Shown piece after piece: positions 7,830-16,700 of a DNA stretch of 64,000 nt. A program made the position numbers and the translations under genes. The notes under the pieces are model-generated. The model saw only the letters and a program-made list of their open reading frames with translations. It ran no database searches and had not been told where the DNA came from. The first letter of the stretch is position 1. Each line of letters begins with the position of its first letter. The stretch is from JAENVU01 sp046598395 (GTDB lineage Bacteria; Actinomycetota; Acidimicrobiia; IMCC26256; JAENVU01), in assembly GCA_046598395.1 (NCBI GenBank), contig JBKJIQ010000009.1:186001-250000 (forward strand), given 5' to 3'.

Positions 7830-8552
7830 TCAGACGGGCGGGAGCGCATCGAGCTGGCGATGTGCCTCGCGAGCGGCGGCCTGGGCGGCCCGAGTCGCGT
7901 CGCGCCCCAACTTCACCAACTGGGGAATCCGCGCCGGATGGGTCAGCATGAACCGCAGCGCCGCGGGCATATTCGGCGAACCATCGGGGTGTGCGAGCCC
8001 GAGAACCGCCGCATCCGGATGGTCGACCGCAAGATCGCTGATCACGCGCACTGCCGACCAATCACAACCCCGCTCGACACAGACCGCGGCAATCGCTGCA
8101 GTCTCCATATCCACCGCACGCACACCACTCGCGGCGAGTGCAGCCAGGCGCCCCGGATCGACTACGAAGTCATCAGACGATGAGATCGTCCCGATAGCCG
8201 CAGCGGTGAGTGGAACTGCAACGAAGTGGGGGTCCGCGGCGCCCGCGATCACCACCAGTGGACACACCAGGTCACCCACCCGCGCCGAGCCAACCCCACC
8301 CGCGATCCCCACCACCAGCACGTGGTCGACCGCGTCGTGATCGAGCAGCCGATTCGCCGCCCCGGCCGCGAGCCGCATCCCCATTCCGGCGTGCAGGGCA
8401 ATGACGTCGACCGAGCCGACCCGACCGGCGTAGACCGAGTCATTCGAGCTGCTCCCCCGCCGGGTCAGGCCCATCGTCTTGACGATCGGCCGGAGCTCGC
8501 TCGGCATGGGGACCAGTATCCCGACGCGGCGCAGCTGAAGGGCCATGTCCAT
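7830..8552 (-). CDS. Nucleoside phosphorylase superfamily protein
   Basis: This 240-residue protein resembles MTA/SAH nucleosidase and related purine phosphorylases. It starts with the VGILVPMPSEL strand (10-20), has VLVVGIAGGVG (near 98-108), and carries the VDMETAAIAA motif with the catalytic/ribose-binding Met-Glu pair, then VRVISDLAVD with the purine-contacting Asp. Members cleave the N-glycosidic bond of nucleosides; a subset of the superfamily is associated with hopanoid biosynthesis (HpnG). The divergent neighbour is a sterol-desaturase-like hydroxylase, which makes the second option worth considering but does not prove it. The start could be either of two ATGs two codons apart. Confidence 0.82.
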   Translation of the reverse strand: MDMALQLRRVGILVPMPSELRPIVKTMGLTRRGSSSNDSVYAGRVGSVDVIALHAGMGMRLAAGAANRLLDHDAVDHVLVVGIAGGVGSARVGDLVCPLVVIAGAADPHFVAVPLTAAAIGTISSSDDFVVDPGRLAALAASGVRAVDMETAAIAAVCVERGCDWSAVRVISDLAVDHPDAAVLGLAHPDGSPNMPAALRFMLTHPARIPQLVKLGRDATRAAQAAAREAHRQLDALPPV

Positions 8553-8619
8553 AGCTTCGCGGATCGTCGACGGCCCCGCCCGCTGGACGCCTCACCGCAT
8601 GAACCGCAAGGATGCCCCC

Positions 8620-9762
8620 ATGGATCTGACCGTCGCGGCCACGCCGGGATATTTCGCGACGATGGGCCTCGAGTACCGGTACCTCCAGCGCCGGGCCGAG
8701 CGGAGCGGGCCCACCCCGGCCGACTACGAACGCAACGACACCACCACCAGTCTGGCGATGGGGGTGCTCAGCCTCGTCGCGTCGCTCGCCGCGCCGAAGC
8801 TGCTGGCTCCCCTGGTTCCCGGGCGCGCGAAATTCGGCAAGGCGCTCATTGCGACCGCGGCCGGAGCAGTGATCGCAACGACCATCGCCGATCACGTCGT
8901 CGCCCGGTTCGCGACCGACATTTCGCCACTCGAAGATCACAAGTACGAAACGAGATCGCGTGGCCGGCGTCGGCGCTTCGCGAAGGTCGCTCGTCGGGTT
9001 GCCGCGATCGGTGGGGTTGCCGCCATCGCTGCCGGAGGAGTGGCGATCACCACCAGCTGGGCATCTCGATGCAACGTGGCCACCATGTGGGATCGGCGCA
9101 TCGTGGCCGACCTCGGGACTGGACCTTGGGCGGTGGGCGCGGCGATCCTCGGCTGGGACTTCATCTACTACTGGAACCACCGGTTCATGCACACGAGCCG
9201 GTACATGTGGGCCATCCATGTGGTCCATCACTCGAGCGAGCGCTACAACCTCTCCACGGCGTTACGCCAGCCCGTTGCGGATGCACTCGGAACGTTCCTG
9301 CCCTACGGCGTGCTGTGCCTCTTCGGGATTCAACCGGCGTTGATTCTTCAGGCCCGCGGCATCAACCTCATCTACCAATACTGGATCCATACCGACGCGA
9401 TCCGTTCCCTCGGACCGTTCGAGGCGGTCTTCAACACCGCGTCACACCATCGCGTGCATCACGGCAGCAACCGCCAATACCTTGATCGCAATCACGGGAG
9501 CATCCTGATCATCTGGGACCGCATGTTCGGAACCTTCGAGCCGGAGGCCGAACCCGTGGTGTACGGCCTGACGACCAACATCAAGACGTTCAATCCGGCC
9601 CGGGTCGCCGGGCGCGAACACGCGGGGATGCTCCGAGACGTGAGCGGCGCCACCAACTGGACCGACCGCTTGGCGTTCGTACTCCGAGGCCCGGGCTGGT
9701 CCTACGCCCGCCACGCCGAGATCAAGACCAATACCGGAGCCAAGGTCACGATCGCCCGATAA
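8620..9762 (+). CDS. Sterol desaturase/fatty acid hydroxylase family membrane protein
   Basis: This 380-residue integral membrane protein carries the histidine clusters that bind a diiron centre in this superfamily: WNHRFMH, HVVHHSS and a distal HHRVHH. Hydrophobic helices lie before and between them, and the C-terminal WDRMFGTFEPE motif is typical. An N-terminal region of about 160 residues has two further hydrophobic stretches and an Arg-rich loop (RSRGRRRR). The family oxidises C-H bonds in sterols, fatty acids or isoprenoids using oxygen. I chose ATG 8620 with AAGG nine bases upstream; in-frame ATGs at 8545 and 8599 would overlap or crowd the divergent phosphorylase gene. Confidence 0.88.
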   Translation: MDLTVAATPGYFATMGLEYRYLQRRAERSGPTPADYERNDTTTSLAMGVLSLVASLAAPKLLAPLVPGRAKFGKALIATAAGAVIATTIADHVVARFATDISPLEDHKYETRSRGRRRRFAKVARRVAAIGGVAAIAAGGVAITTSWASRCNVATMWDRRIVADLGTGPWAVGAAILGWDFIYYWNHRFMHTSRYMWAIHVVHHSSERYNLSTALRQPVADALGTFLPYGVLCLFGIQPALILQARGINLIYQYWIHTDAIRSLGPFEAVFNTASHHRVHHGSNRQYLDRNHGSILIIWDRMFGTFEPEAEPVVYGLTTNIKTFNPARVAGREHAGMLRDVSGATNWTDRLAFVLRGPGWSYARHAEIKTNTGAKVTIAR

Positions 9763-9771
9763 CTGATGGTG

Positions 9772-11232
9772 TTACGCGTATTCGAATGCCGACGGATCGG
9801 GTGCTGCCATCACTTCCCGGAAGCGATCGAAGGTCCACGGCCAGGTGGCAGGGATACCGCGATCGTCGAGATACCAACTTTGACACCCGGTGACCCAGAT
9901 CGACTTCTGCGCGGCGGCGACCCGTTCGGCTTCATGACGATCCATTGCCTCACGGGTGGGACTGATCTCGCGATGGTCGCCCGCGGCGAGCGCCTCGATG
10001 AGTTGGGCGATGTAGCCAAACTGGATCTCAGCCACTTCGATCAATGAGAAGTTGCCCACGGGACCGTTCGGGCCGTTGATCATGAAGAAGTTCGGAAACC
10101 CGGGAAGGGCCACCGACAGATACGCGTTCGGGCGCGCCGCCCACGCGTCGACGAGATCGATGCCGTCGCGACCAACCACTCCCATCGGCCGCACGAATGC
10201 GTTCGCTTGGAACCCAGTAGCGAACACCAGCACATCGAGTTCGTGGAAGACGGCGTCGGCGGTACGCACGCCGGCCGGCTCGATCTGCGCGATGTCGGCG
10301 GTAACGAGCTCCACATTCAGTTCCTGCATCGCTTCGTAAAAATCGGGCGACACCACCAACCGCTTACACGCTGCCCGATAGGTGGGCCGCAGCCGCTCTC
10401 GCAGATCGGGGTCCCGCACCGTCTCCAAGTTCTGGAGACACATCTGTTCGATCACCGCCATCCCAGCCGAGTCAGCATCGATCACTGCACTGGCGAAGCC
10501 GCCGAATGCCACCGCCAGGTTGTCGTGGATCTGCATCAACAACTCTCGGCTGGCGCGGAACGTTTCTCGTTCGGAATCGGAGTACTCGGCGTTCTCCTGC
10601 GGCAGCACCCACTGGGCCGTGCGTTGGAAGAGCGAGTACTTCGCCGCTCGCCGCGCCAGCGCGCCGGTGATCTGCACCGCGGTGGAGCCGGTTCCAATCA
10701 CCCCGACGCGCGCGCCGTCGAGCGGCACCGAGTGATCCCAACGGGCGCTATGGAAGGCGGCCCCGGTGAACGAGTCACGCCCGGTCAGGTCCGGGACCAC
10801 CGGATGATGCAAGACCCCGGTCGCGGCGATCACGATGTCGGCGACATCGCTGGTGCCGTTCGCAGTCTCGAGATGCCAACGACCGCAGGTGAACTCGCAG
10901 CGCGTGATCGTCTCGTTGAACCGGACCCGACCGATCACACCGTGGTCACGCGCCACCCGCTCGAAGTACGCGTGGATTTCGGGCCCCGGCGAGAACGTAT
11001 GGCTCCACTCCGCGTTGGGCGCGAAGGAGTACGAGTACAGATGTGACGGCACATCGCACGCGATTCCGGGATACGTATTGTCCCGCCACGTGCCCCCGAC
11101 CCGAGCGCCTTTCTCGTAGACCACGACATCCGAGAAGCCGGCCTCCGTGAGCTTGATGGTGGCCAAGATCCCGGCCATGCCCGCGCCGATGACCGCAATC
11201 CGCAGGGGCCTTCGGTGGGGATGATCGGTCAC
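9772..11232 (-). CDS. Baeyer-Villiger-type flavin monooxygenase
   Basis: This 486-residue flavoprotein starts with the FAD dinucleotide motif IAVIGAGMAG (12-21) and GGTWRDNTYPG (46-56). It contains FTGAAFHSARW (155-165), which fits the Baeyer-Villiger fingerprint FxGxxxHxxxW, followed by a second dinucleotide motif for NADPH (GVIGTGSTA, 177-185). C-terminal VFATGF and NGPNGP segments match the family. Such enzymes insert oxygen next to a ketone or oxygenate soft heteroatoms. The start is GTG with GAGG upstream. It converges with the sterol desaturase-like gene (9 bases between stops), and a steroid or terpene ketone is a reasonable but unproven substrate class. Confidence 0.9.
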   Translation of the reverse strand: MTDHPHRRPLRIAVIGAGMAGILATIKLTEAGFSDVVVYEKGARVGGTWRDNTYPGIACDVPSHLYSYSFAPNAEWSHTFSPGPEIHAYFERVARDHGVIGRVRFNETITRCEFTCGRWHLETANGTSDVADIVIAATGVLHHPVVPDLTGRDSFTGAAFHSARWDHSVPLDGARVGVIGTGSTAVQITGALARRAAKYSLFQRTAQWVLPQENAEYSDSERETFRASRELLMQIHDNLAVAFGGFASAVIDADSAGMAVIEQMCLQNLETVRDPDLRERLRPTYRAACKRLVVSPDFYEAMQELNVELVTADIAQIEPAGVRTADAVFHELDVLVFATGFQANAFVRPMGVVGRDGIDLVDAWAARPNAYLSVALPGFPNFFMINGPNGPVGNFSLIEVAEIQFGYIAQLIEALAAGDHREISPTREAMDRHEAERVAAAQKSIWVTGCQSWYLDDRGIPATWPWTFDRFREVMAAPDPSAFEYA

Positions 11233-11328
11233 GGTTTCCTCAGACTCAGTCGGCGGTGGGACCAGAAGTTAGGGCTTCGCTCACCATCGGGCGAGGCGAC
11301 GGTGCGCCGGACGGGCCAGACTGTCCGA

Positions 11329-11877
11329 ATGGCCACCACCTTTACCCGCATGGACGAGTCAACCGCTGAGCAGTGGGCGGTCATCGGCGCCGAGACCATG
11401 AAGAACCAACCGCGCGTCGCGGAGGAGATCCTGTCGATGCTCCGACGCCTCGAAGCCATCACGGATGGATTCGCTACCAACCAACTCGTGCACTCGCTGC
11501 AAACCGCGACGCTTGCCGAACGGGCCGGTGCAGATCAGGAAGTGATCGTTGCGAGTCTGTGTCACGACATCGGGAAGAACATCAGCGTATTCGGTCACCC
11601 CGAGATCGCCGCCGCGATGCTGCGCTCCTACGTGCGGTCGGACGTGTTCAACATGATCCGCGCCCACCAGGACTTCCAGGGCCGGCACTACTACCACCAC
11701 TTCGGTGGCGACGTGAACGCTCGGGAGCAGTACCGGGACGAGCCATGGTTCGCGCTGGCCGAGCAATTCGCTGACGAATGGGATCAGGTCGCATTCGATC
11801 CCGACGGCCCGTACGAATCACTCGAACATTTCGAGCCAATGGTGCGCGAAGTGTTCGCAAAGCCGACCAACGCCTGA
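11329..11877 (+). CDS. HD-domain protein with a PhnZ-like diiron ligand set
   Basis: This 182-residue protein carries an HD domain: His55 (NQLVHSLQTA), His79-Asp80 (CHDIGK), His90 (GHPEIAAA), His113 (IRAHQDF) and Asp152 (EWDQVAF). This is the six-ligand set of the mixed-valent diiron oxygenases PhnZ and MIOX rather than the simple HD phosphohydrolase set. The HDIGH motif of PhnZ reads HDIGK here, so the substrate contact has changed. No phosphonate genes are nearby. The ATG at 11329 was chosen because the conserved part begins soon after; the frame is open to 11215 but that stretch overlaps the divergent monooxygenase gene. The substrate is not identifiable. Confidence 0.8.
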   Translation: MATTFTRMDESTAEQWAVIGAETMKNQPRVAEEILSMLRRLEAITDGFATNQLVHSLQTATLAERAGADQEVIVASLCHDIGKNISVFGHPEIAAAMLRSYVRSDVFNMIRAHQDFQGRHYYHHFGGDVNAREQYRDEPWFALAEQFADEWDQVAFDPDGPYESLEHFEPMVREVFAKPTNA

Positions 11878-11892
11878 GCCCCGGTGGGGCTC
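11876..11892 (+). terminator. Hairpin between convergent genes
   Basis: GAGCCCC (11876-11882) and GGGGCTC (11886-11892) form a perfect 7-bp stem with a 3-base loop, starting at the stop codon of the HD-domain gene. It lies before the convergent patatin stop at 11904. There is no T tract, so it is a candidate terminator of the kind common in high-GC actinobacteria. Confidence 0.45.
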
Positions 11893-11903
11893 GAGTGAGG
11901 CCC

Positions 11904-12746
11904 TCAGTGGTGGTGGAGCCCGAGCACGCTGTGCGGCAATGAACGGTGAGAATGGTCGAGCCACTCGCCACTCGTGACCCGCGCCCGCTCGATGAGTTCT
12001 TCGGTGTGGGAGAAGTCCACCGGAGATACATCGAGCGGGCACAGCGGCGGAAGCACCACGAGTTCGATTTCGTTCTCGTAGCGCTCAACATCATGGGCGA
12101 GTCGTTGGGCGAGCAACAGCGTGAGTGCCTGCAGGGCAACTCCGAGTGCACTCTTGGGGGGCCCAGTGAGCGCGCAGGCGTATCCCGTTGGGAGGACGTA
12201 GACCTGGTCGGCCCCGCGCGACACGGCCTCCGCTATCGGCACGTTGTTACATACTGCGCCGTCGACCAAAACCCGATCATCGATGCGAACGGGCGAGAAG
12301 ACGCCGGGGATCGCCGCGCTCGCGGTGATCGCCGCGACAGGATCGCCGGTAGAGAGCACCGCCTCTTCTCCGGTGAGCAGATCGGTCGCCACCACGTGGA
12401 CGGGAATCAACGCGTCCTCGAGCCGCTCGAACAGCAAATGTTTGCGCAACACTGCGCCCACACCGTGGCTCGACACCAAATGGTCGCGATGACCGAGAAA
12501 ACCGCGCAGCCCTTCGACGAGGTTGGTGGGGAAGATGTCGTTGCGCCGGATCGAGCGCCACACATCGGCGAGTTGCACCGCACCATCGGGACCAGGATGA
12601 CCGGCCAACCATCCCGCGTTGATCGCACCGACCGAGGTTCCCACCAGGAGGTCCGGGAAGATCTCGCGCTCGGCAAGCGCCAACGCCATCCCGGCCTGCA
12701 CCGAGCCGAGGCTGCCACCGCCGGACAGCACGAACGCGATCGTCAC
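11904..12746 (-). CDS. Patatin-like phospholipase
   Basis: This 280-residue protein has the patatin catalytic dyad. A glycine-rich oxyanion loop (LSGGGSLGSVQ, 7-17) is followed by GTSVG with Ser38 and by DGA with Asp162. The size and layout match the RssA/YlbK group of bacterial patatins, which hydrolyse acyl esters of lipids; no signal peptide is present. The start is GTG. It lies 25 bases downstream of the TauD-type dioxygenase gene on the same strand and is probably co-transcribed with it. Confidence 0.88.
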   Translation of the reverse strand: MTIAFVLSGGGSLGSVQAGMALALAEREIFPDLLVGTSVGAINAGWLAGHPGPDGAVQLADVWRSIRRNDIFPTNLVEGLRGFLGHRDHLVSSHGVGAVLRKHLLFERLEDALIPVHVVATDLLTGEEAVLSTGDPVAAITASAAIPGVFSPVRIDDRVLVDGAVCNNVPIAEAVSRGADQVYVLPTGYACALTGPPKSALGVALQALTLLLAQRLAHDVERYENEIELVVLPPLCPLDVSPVDFSHTEELIERARVTSGEWLDHSHRSLPHSVLGLHHH

Positions 12747-12771
12747 GGGGTCGAACTCTCCAGTCCCAACG

Positions 12772-13587
12772 TCAGTAGGGCCGGTCGCCGACCACGGTCA
12801 CGCGTTCCATCACGCGCCGAGCGGGCAAGAAGTCGTTGCTGACGACATGCTGGGTTGCCCGGTTGTCCCAAAACGCGACGCTCCCGGGAGCCCACCGGAA
12901 TCGACACTGCACATCCGCGACCGTGGCAGTGCGCTGTAACCGGTCGAGCAATCGAGATCCTTCGGCGTCGTCCATCCCCTTGATCCCCATCGTGAACGAA
13001 CCGTTCACGTAGATCGTTTTCCGGCCGGTTTCGGGATGGGTGCGAATCACCGGGTGCTCCACCGTCGGATACTTGGCGCGCATGCGCTCCTGGATCTCGG
13101 GTGGCTGCCCAATACCAAACGCTCGCGTGAAGTCGTGCAACGCCACGAGGTCGTCCACCTGTTCCTTGGTGCGCTCGTTCAACAAGTCGTACGCCGCGCC
13201 CATGTCGGACCACAACGTGTCGCCACCGAGCGGGGGCGACTCGACGACGCGCAAGATCGAACCGAGCGATGGCTCGGGGCGCCACGTGACATCGCTGTGC
13301 CAGACATCAGGCGCCCGATTGTTGCCACCGGCGGGGAGGACGAAAATCTCTGGGGCGGCCTGATCCTTGGGCGTGAGGGGGTGTACTTCGAGCTCACCAA
13401 ACGCCCGCCCAAATGCGACATGACGGTCGCGGTCGAGTCGATGCTGGTCGCGGAAGAACACCACCTTCCACTCCAGCAGCGCGGCACGGATCTCGGCGAT
13501 GGTTTCGGAACGGAGATCCTCCGCGAGGTCAACGCCCCCGATCTCCGCGCCGATCGTCGCCGTCATGGGAGCAACAATGATCGGCAT
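12772..13587 (-). CDS. TauD/TfdA-type Fe(II)/2-oxoglutarate dioxygenase
   Basis: This 271-residue protein has the TauD facial triad: His97 and Asp99 in VWHSDVTW and a distal His near 247 in RATQHVV, with an Arg ten residues later to hold 2-oxoglutarate. The N-terminal segment MTATIGAEIGGVDL is also typical. The family hydroxylates carbons next to sulfonate, phenoxy, sulfate ester or amino groups, releasing CO2 and succinate. I chose the ATG at 13587 because the family's first strand begins right after it. No sulfonate transporter is adjacent, so taurine itself is not specifically indicated. The patatin gene follows in the same operon. Confidence 0.9.
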   Translation of the reverse strand: MPIIVAPMTATIGAEIGGVDLAEDLRSETIAEIRAALLEWKVVFFRDQHRLDRDRHVAFGRAFGELEVHPLTPKDQAAPEIFVLPAGGNNRAPDVWHSDVTWRPEPSLGSILRVVESPPLGGDTLWSDMGAAYDLLNERTKEQVDDLVALHDFTRAFGIGQPPEIQERMRAKYPTVEHPVIRTHPETGRKTIYVNGSFTMGIKGMDDAEGSRLLDRLQRTATVADVQCRFRWAPGSVAFWDNRATQHVVSNDFLPARRVMERVTVVGDRPY

Positions 13588-13768
13588 GCCCCGGATCGTA
13601 GGACCGCCCGACGCCCCGTGCACCGAAGGGGTCGAAACCGACCGAACCGGATAGCGCGAAAGAATCAGATTCCATCACGGGACGAAAAGGTCGCCGTGGG
13701 TCGTTGCGACTGAACCCCGCGTTCGGTATGAAGGGGGCGGAAACCGTTGGCGGACGGATAGGGCGGTC

Positions 13769-16700
13769 ATGGGAACGGCGGAGAAGATTCGGAGCCGCGT
13801 TGCGGCCTTACTGATCGCGGCCGGCGCGCTTGGTGCCGTGGCATCAGTGGGCTTGCTCATCAGTTCGGGCGATTCGGCCCAAGCGGTGGGCACGGTGCCC
13901 TCCACAACGGTGCTCACCTCCAGCATCAATCCCAATGTGTATCGACAGATCGTGGTCTTCACCGCGGTCGTGAGTGGCACGAGTGGGACCCCCACGGGGA
14001 CCGTCACCTTCACGAGTGGAGCCCAGACCACGACCAAGACCATGACGGCAGGAACGGTCTCGTGGAGCACCATTTTCAACGTCGGTCCTCACCCCGTGAC
14101 CGCGACCTACAACGGAAACGCTACCTACGCGGTGAGCAACGCCCTGCCCATCAATCAGGTCACGAACACTGCTCCGACAGCGACGACCGTTGCATCGAAT
14201 GTGAATCCGTCCGTGGTCGGCGCAACGATCAACTTCACCGGCACCGTGGCCGCGACGTTCCCGGAAATCGCCGCTCCATCGTCGGGCACGATCCGCTTCT
14301 ATGACGGGGCAGTCCAGATCGGATCCAAGGCCGTCGTCGCCGGCACCGCGACCATCACGGTGTCGAACCTCGCAGTCGGTAGCCATCCGATCACCGCGGT
14401 GTTCCAAGGTTCCACGAACTACAACGCCAGCACCAGCCCAGTGCTGATCCAATCCGTCATTCCCACCACCACGACGGCACTGACTTCCAACCTCAACCCG
14501 GCGACCTCAGGCGCGGCGATCACCATCGACGCGGCCGTGACGTCAACCTCGGGCACCCCCACCGGTTCCGTCACGTTCACCGAAGGCGCCACGGCCATCG
14601 GCACCGCAACGATCGCGAATGGTCACGCCGTCCTCGTGACGACCCTGGCCGTCGGTACGCACCCCATCGTCGGCGCCTACAGCGGCGCGGTCGGCTACGC
14701 ACCGAGCACCAGCACCGCCTTGAATCAAGTGGTCGACCGCGCGCCCACCACCACGGTCACCGCATCGAACGCCAACCCGTCGATCATTGCGGATTCCGTC
14801 ACGTTTACCGCGACGGTGGCCTCCGCCGCTGGTACTCCCTCCGGGTCGGTGACGTTCGCCGATGGTCCCACCACCATCGGCACCGCCACACTCGTCAACG
14901 GCACCGCGGCCCTCACGACCGCCACCCTGGGCACCGGCACCCACGCCATCACCGCCACCTACAACGGCGACACCAACTTCACCCCGAGCACCAGCACACC
15001 ACTCAGCCAGGTGGTGAAAACGGCCGCGAGCACCACATCGATCTCCTCTGACGCGAACCCGTCCACCTCGGGCGATGCAGTCACCATCACCGCCAGCGTC
15101 GCTTCGACGATCGCACCTACGGGGTCCGTCACCTTCACCGACGGAGCCACCGTGCTCGGAACTCCCGGCCTCGTATCGGGCCAGGCCAGTATCACCGTGA
15201 GCACCCTCGGCGTCGGTTCGCACCCCATCACCGCCACCTACAACGGCGACACCAACTCCCTGCCGAGTGTGAGCAGCACACTCACCCAGGTCGTCAACGC
15301 CAGCGGGAGCGCGACCACGATCAACTCGGACACCAATCCCTCGGGTCTCGGCCAACCGGTGACCTTCACCGCTTCGGTCACCTCCACCGCAGGCACCCCC
15401 ACCGGGACCGTCGCGTTCGCCGACAACGGCATCGCGTTCGGGAACGCCCCGTTGACCAACGGCACCGCCAGCATCACCGTCAGCAACCTTACCGTGGGCT
15501 CCCACCCCATCACCGCCGCGTACAGCGGCGATGGGAACGCAAGTCCCAGCACCAGTAGTCCACTCACCCAGACCGTCAACCCAGCCGCGACCACCACCGC
15601 GGTTTCCACTGACACCAACCCGTCGACCTTCGGTAGTCCCGTCACCTTCACCGTCACCGTCACTTCGAGTGCCGGCACCCCGACCGGCACCGTCACCATC
15701 ACCGAAGGCCCCACGTCACTCGGCACCGCCACCCTCGTCAACGGTCAAGCCCCGATCACCATTGCGACACTGCCCGGCGGCACCCACGCCATCACCGCCA
15801 CCTACAACGGCGACACCAACTTCACCGCAAGTACCAGCGCACCACTCAGCCAGGTGGTGAAAGCGGCCGCGAGCACCACCACGATCAGTTCGAACCCCAA
15901 TCCCTCTACCTCCGGCGCGAGCGTCACCCTCACCGCTTTGGTCACCACCACCGCAGGCACCCCCACCAGGACCGTCACCTTCACCGACGGCCCCACCACC
16001 ATCGGCCCCACCGTCCTTGTCAACGGCACCGCGAGCATCACCGTCAGCAACCTCACCGTCGGCACCCACCCCATCACCGCCACCTATTCGGGCGACACCA
16101 ACTTCGCCGCCAGCAGCAGCACGCCGTTGAGTCAAGTGGTCAATGGCACGGGCGCCACGATCTACGTCGATCGCAACAATCTCGCGTGCAACAACAAGGG
16201 GACCGGACTGCCCAACATTCCGTTCTGTACCATCAGTGCGGCCGCGACCAAGGTGCTGCCGGGCCAGACCGTGAGCGTGGCCGCAGGCACCTACCCCGAG
16301 CGAGTGCTGATCTCGGTCTCCGGCACGTCGGCGGCGCCCATCACCTTCACGCCGGCTCCGGGAGCAACGGTCACCGTCACCGGTGGCATGAATGGTTTCA
16401 GCGCAACCAACAGGAGTTGGGTCACGGTGAGAGGTTTCACGGTCACCCAGACCACCGGAGCCGGAATCGTGTTCACCACCTCGTCGAACATGTCCGTCGA
16501 CGGCAACCACGTGTCGTTGACCGGCCAACCGGTGAACGGGTCCACCGCGACGGGAATCAAGTTCAATGGCGTCACCCAATCCCTGATCGCCAACAACGTC
16601 ACCGACCACAACAGCGACGCAGGCATCTTCGTCACCGCCTCCGATAACAACATCGTGCGCAACAACGAGTCCTTCGCCAATGCGCGGGTCTATGTACGCG

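Noticed and set aside
13901..16149. Regular about 280-bp repeats that could suggest a CRISPR or satellite array
   Set aside because: The repeats are in frame, about 93 codons each, and code for Ig-like domains; there are no short repeats with unique spacers.
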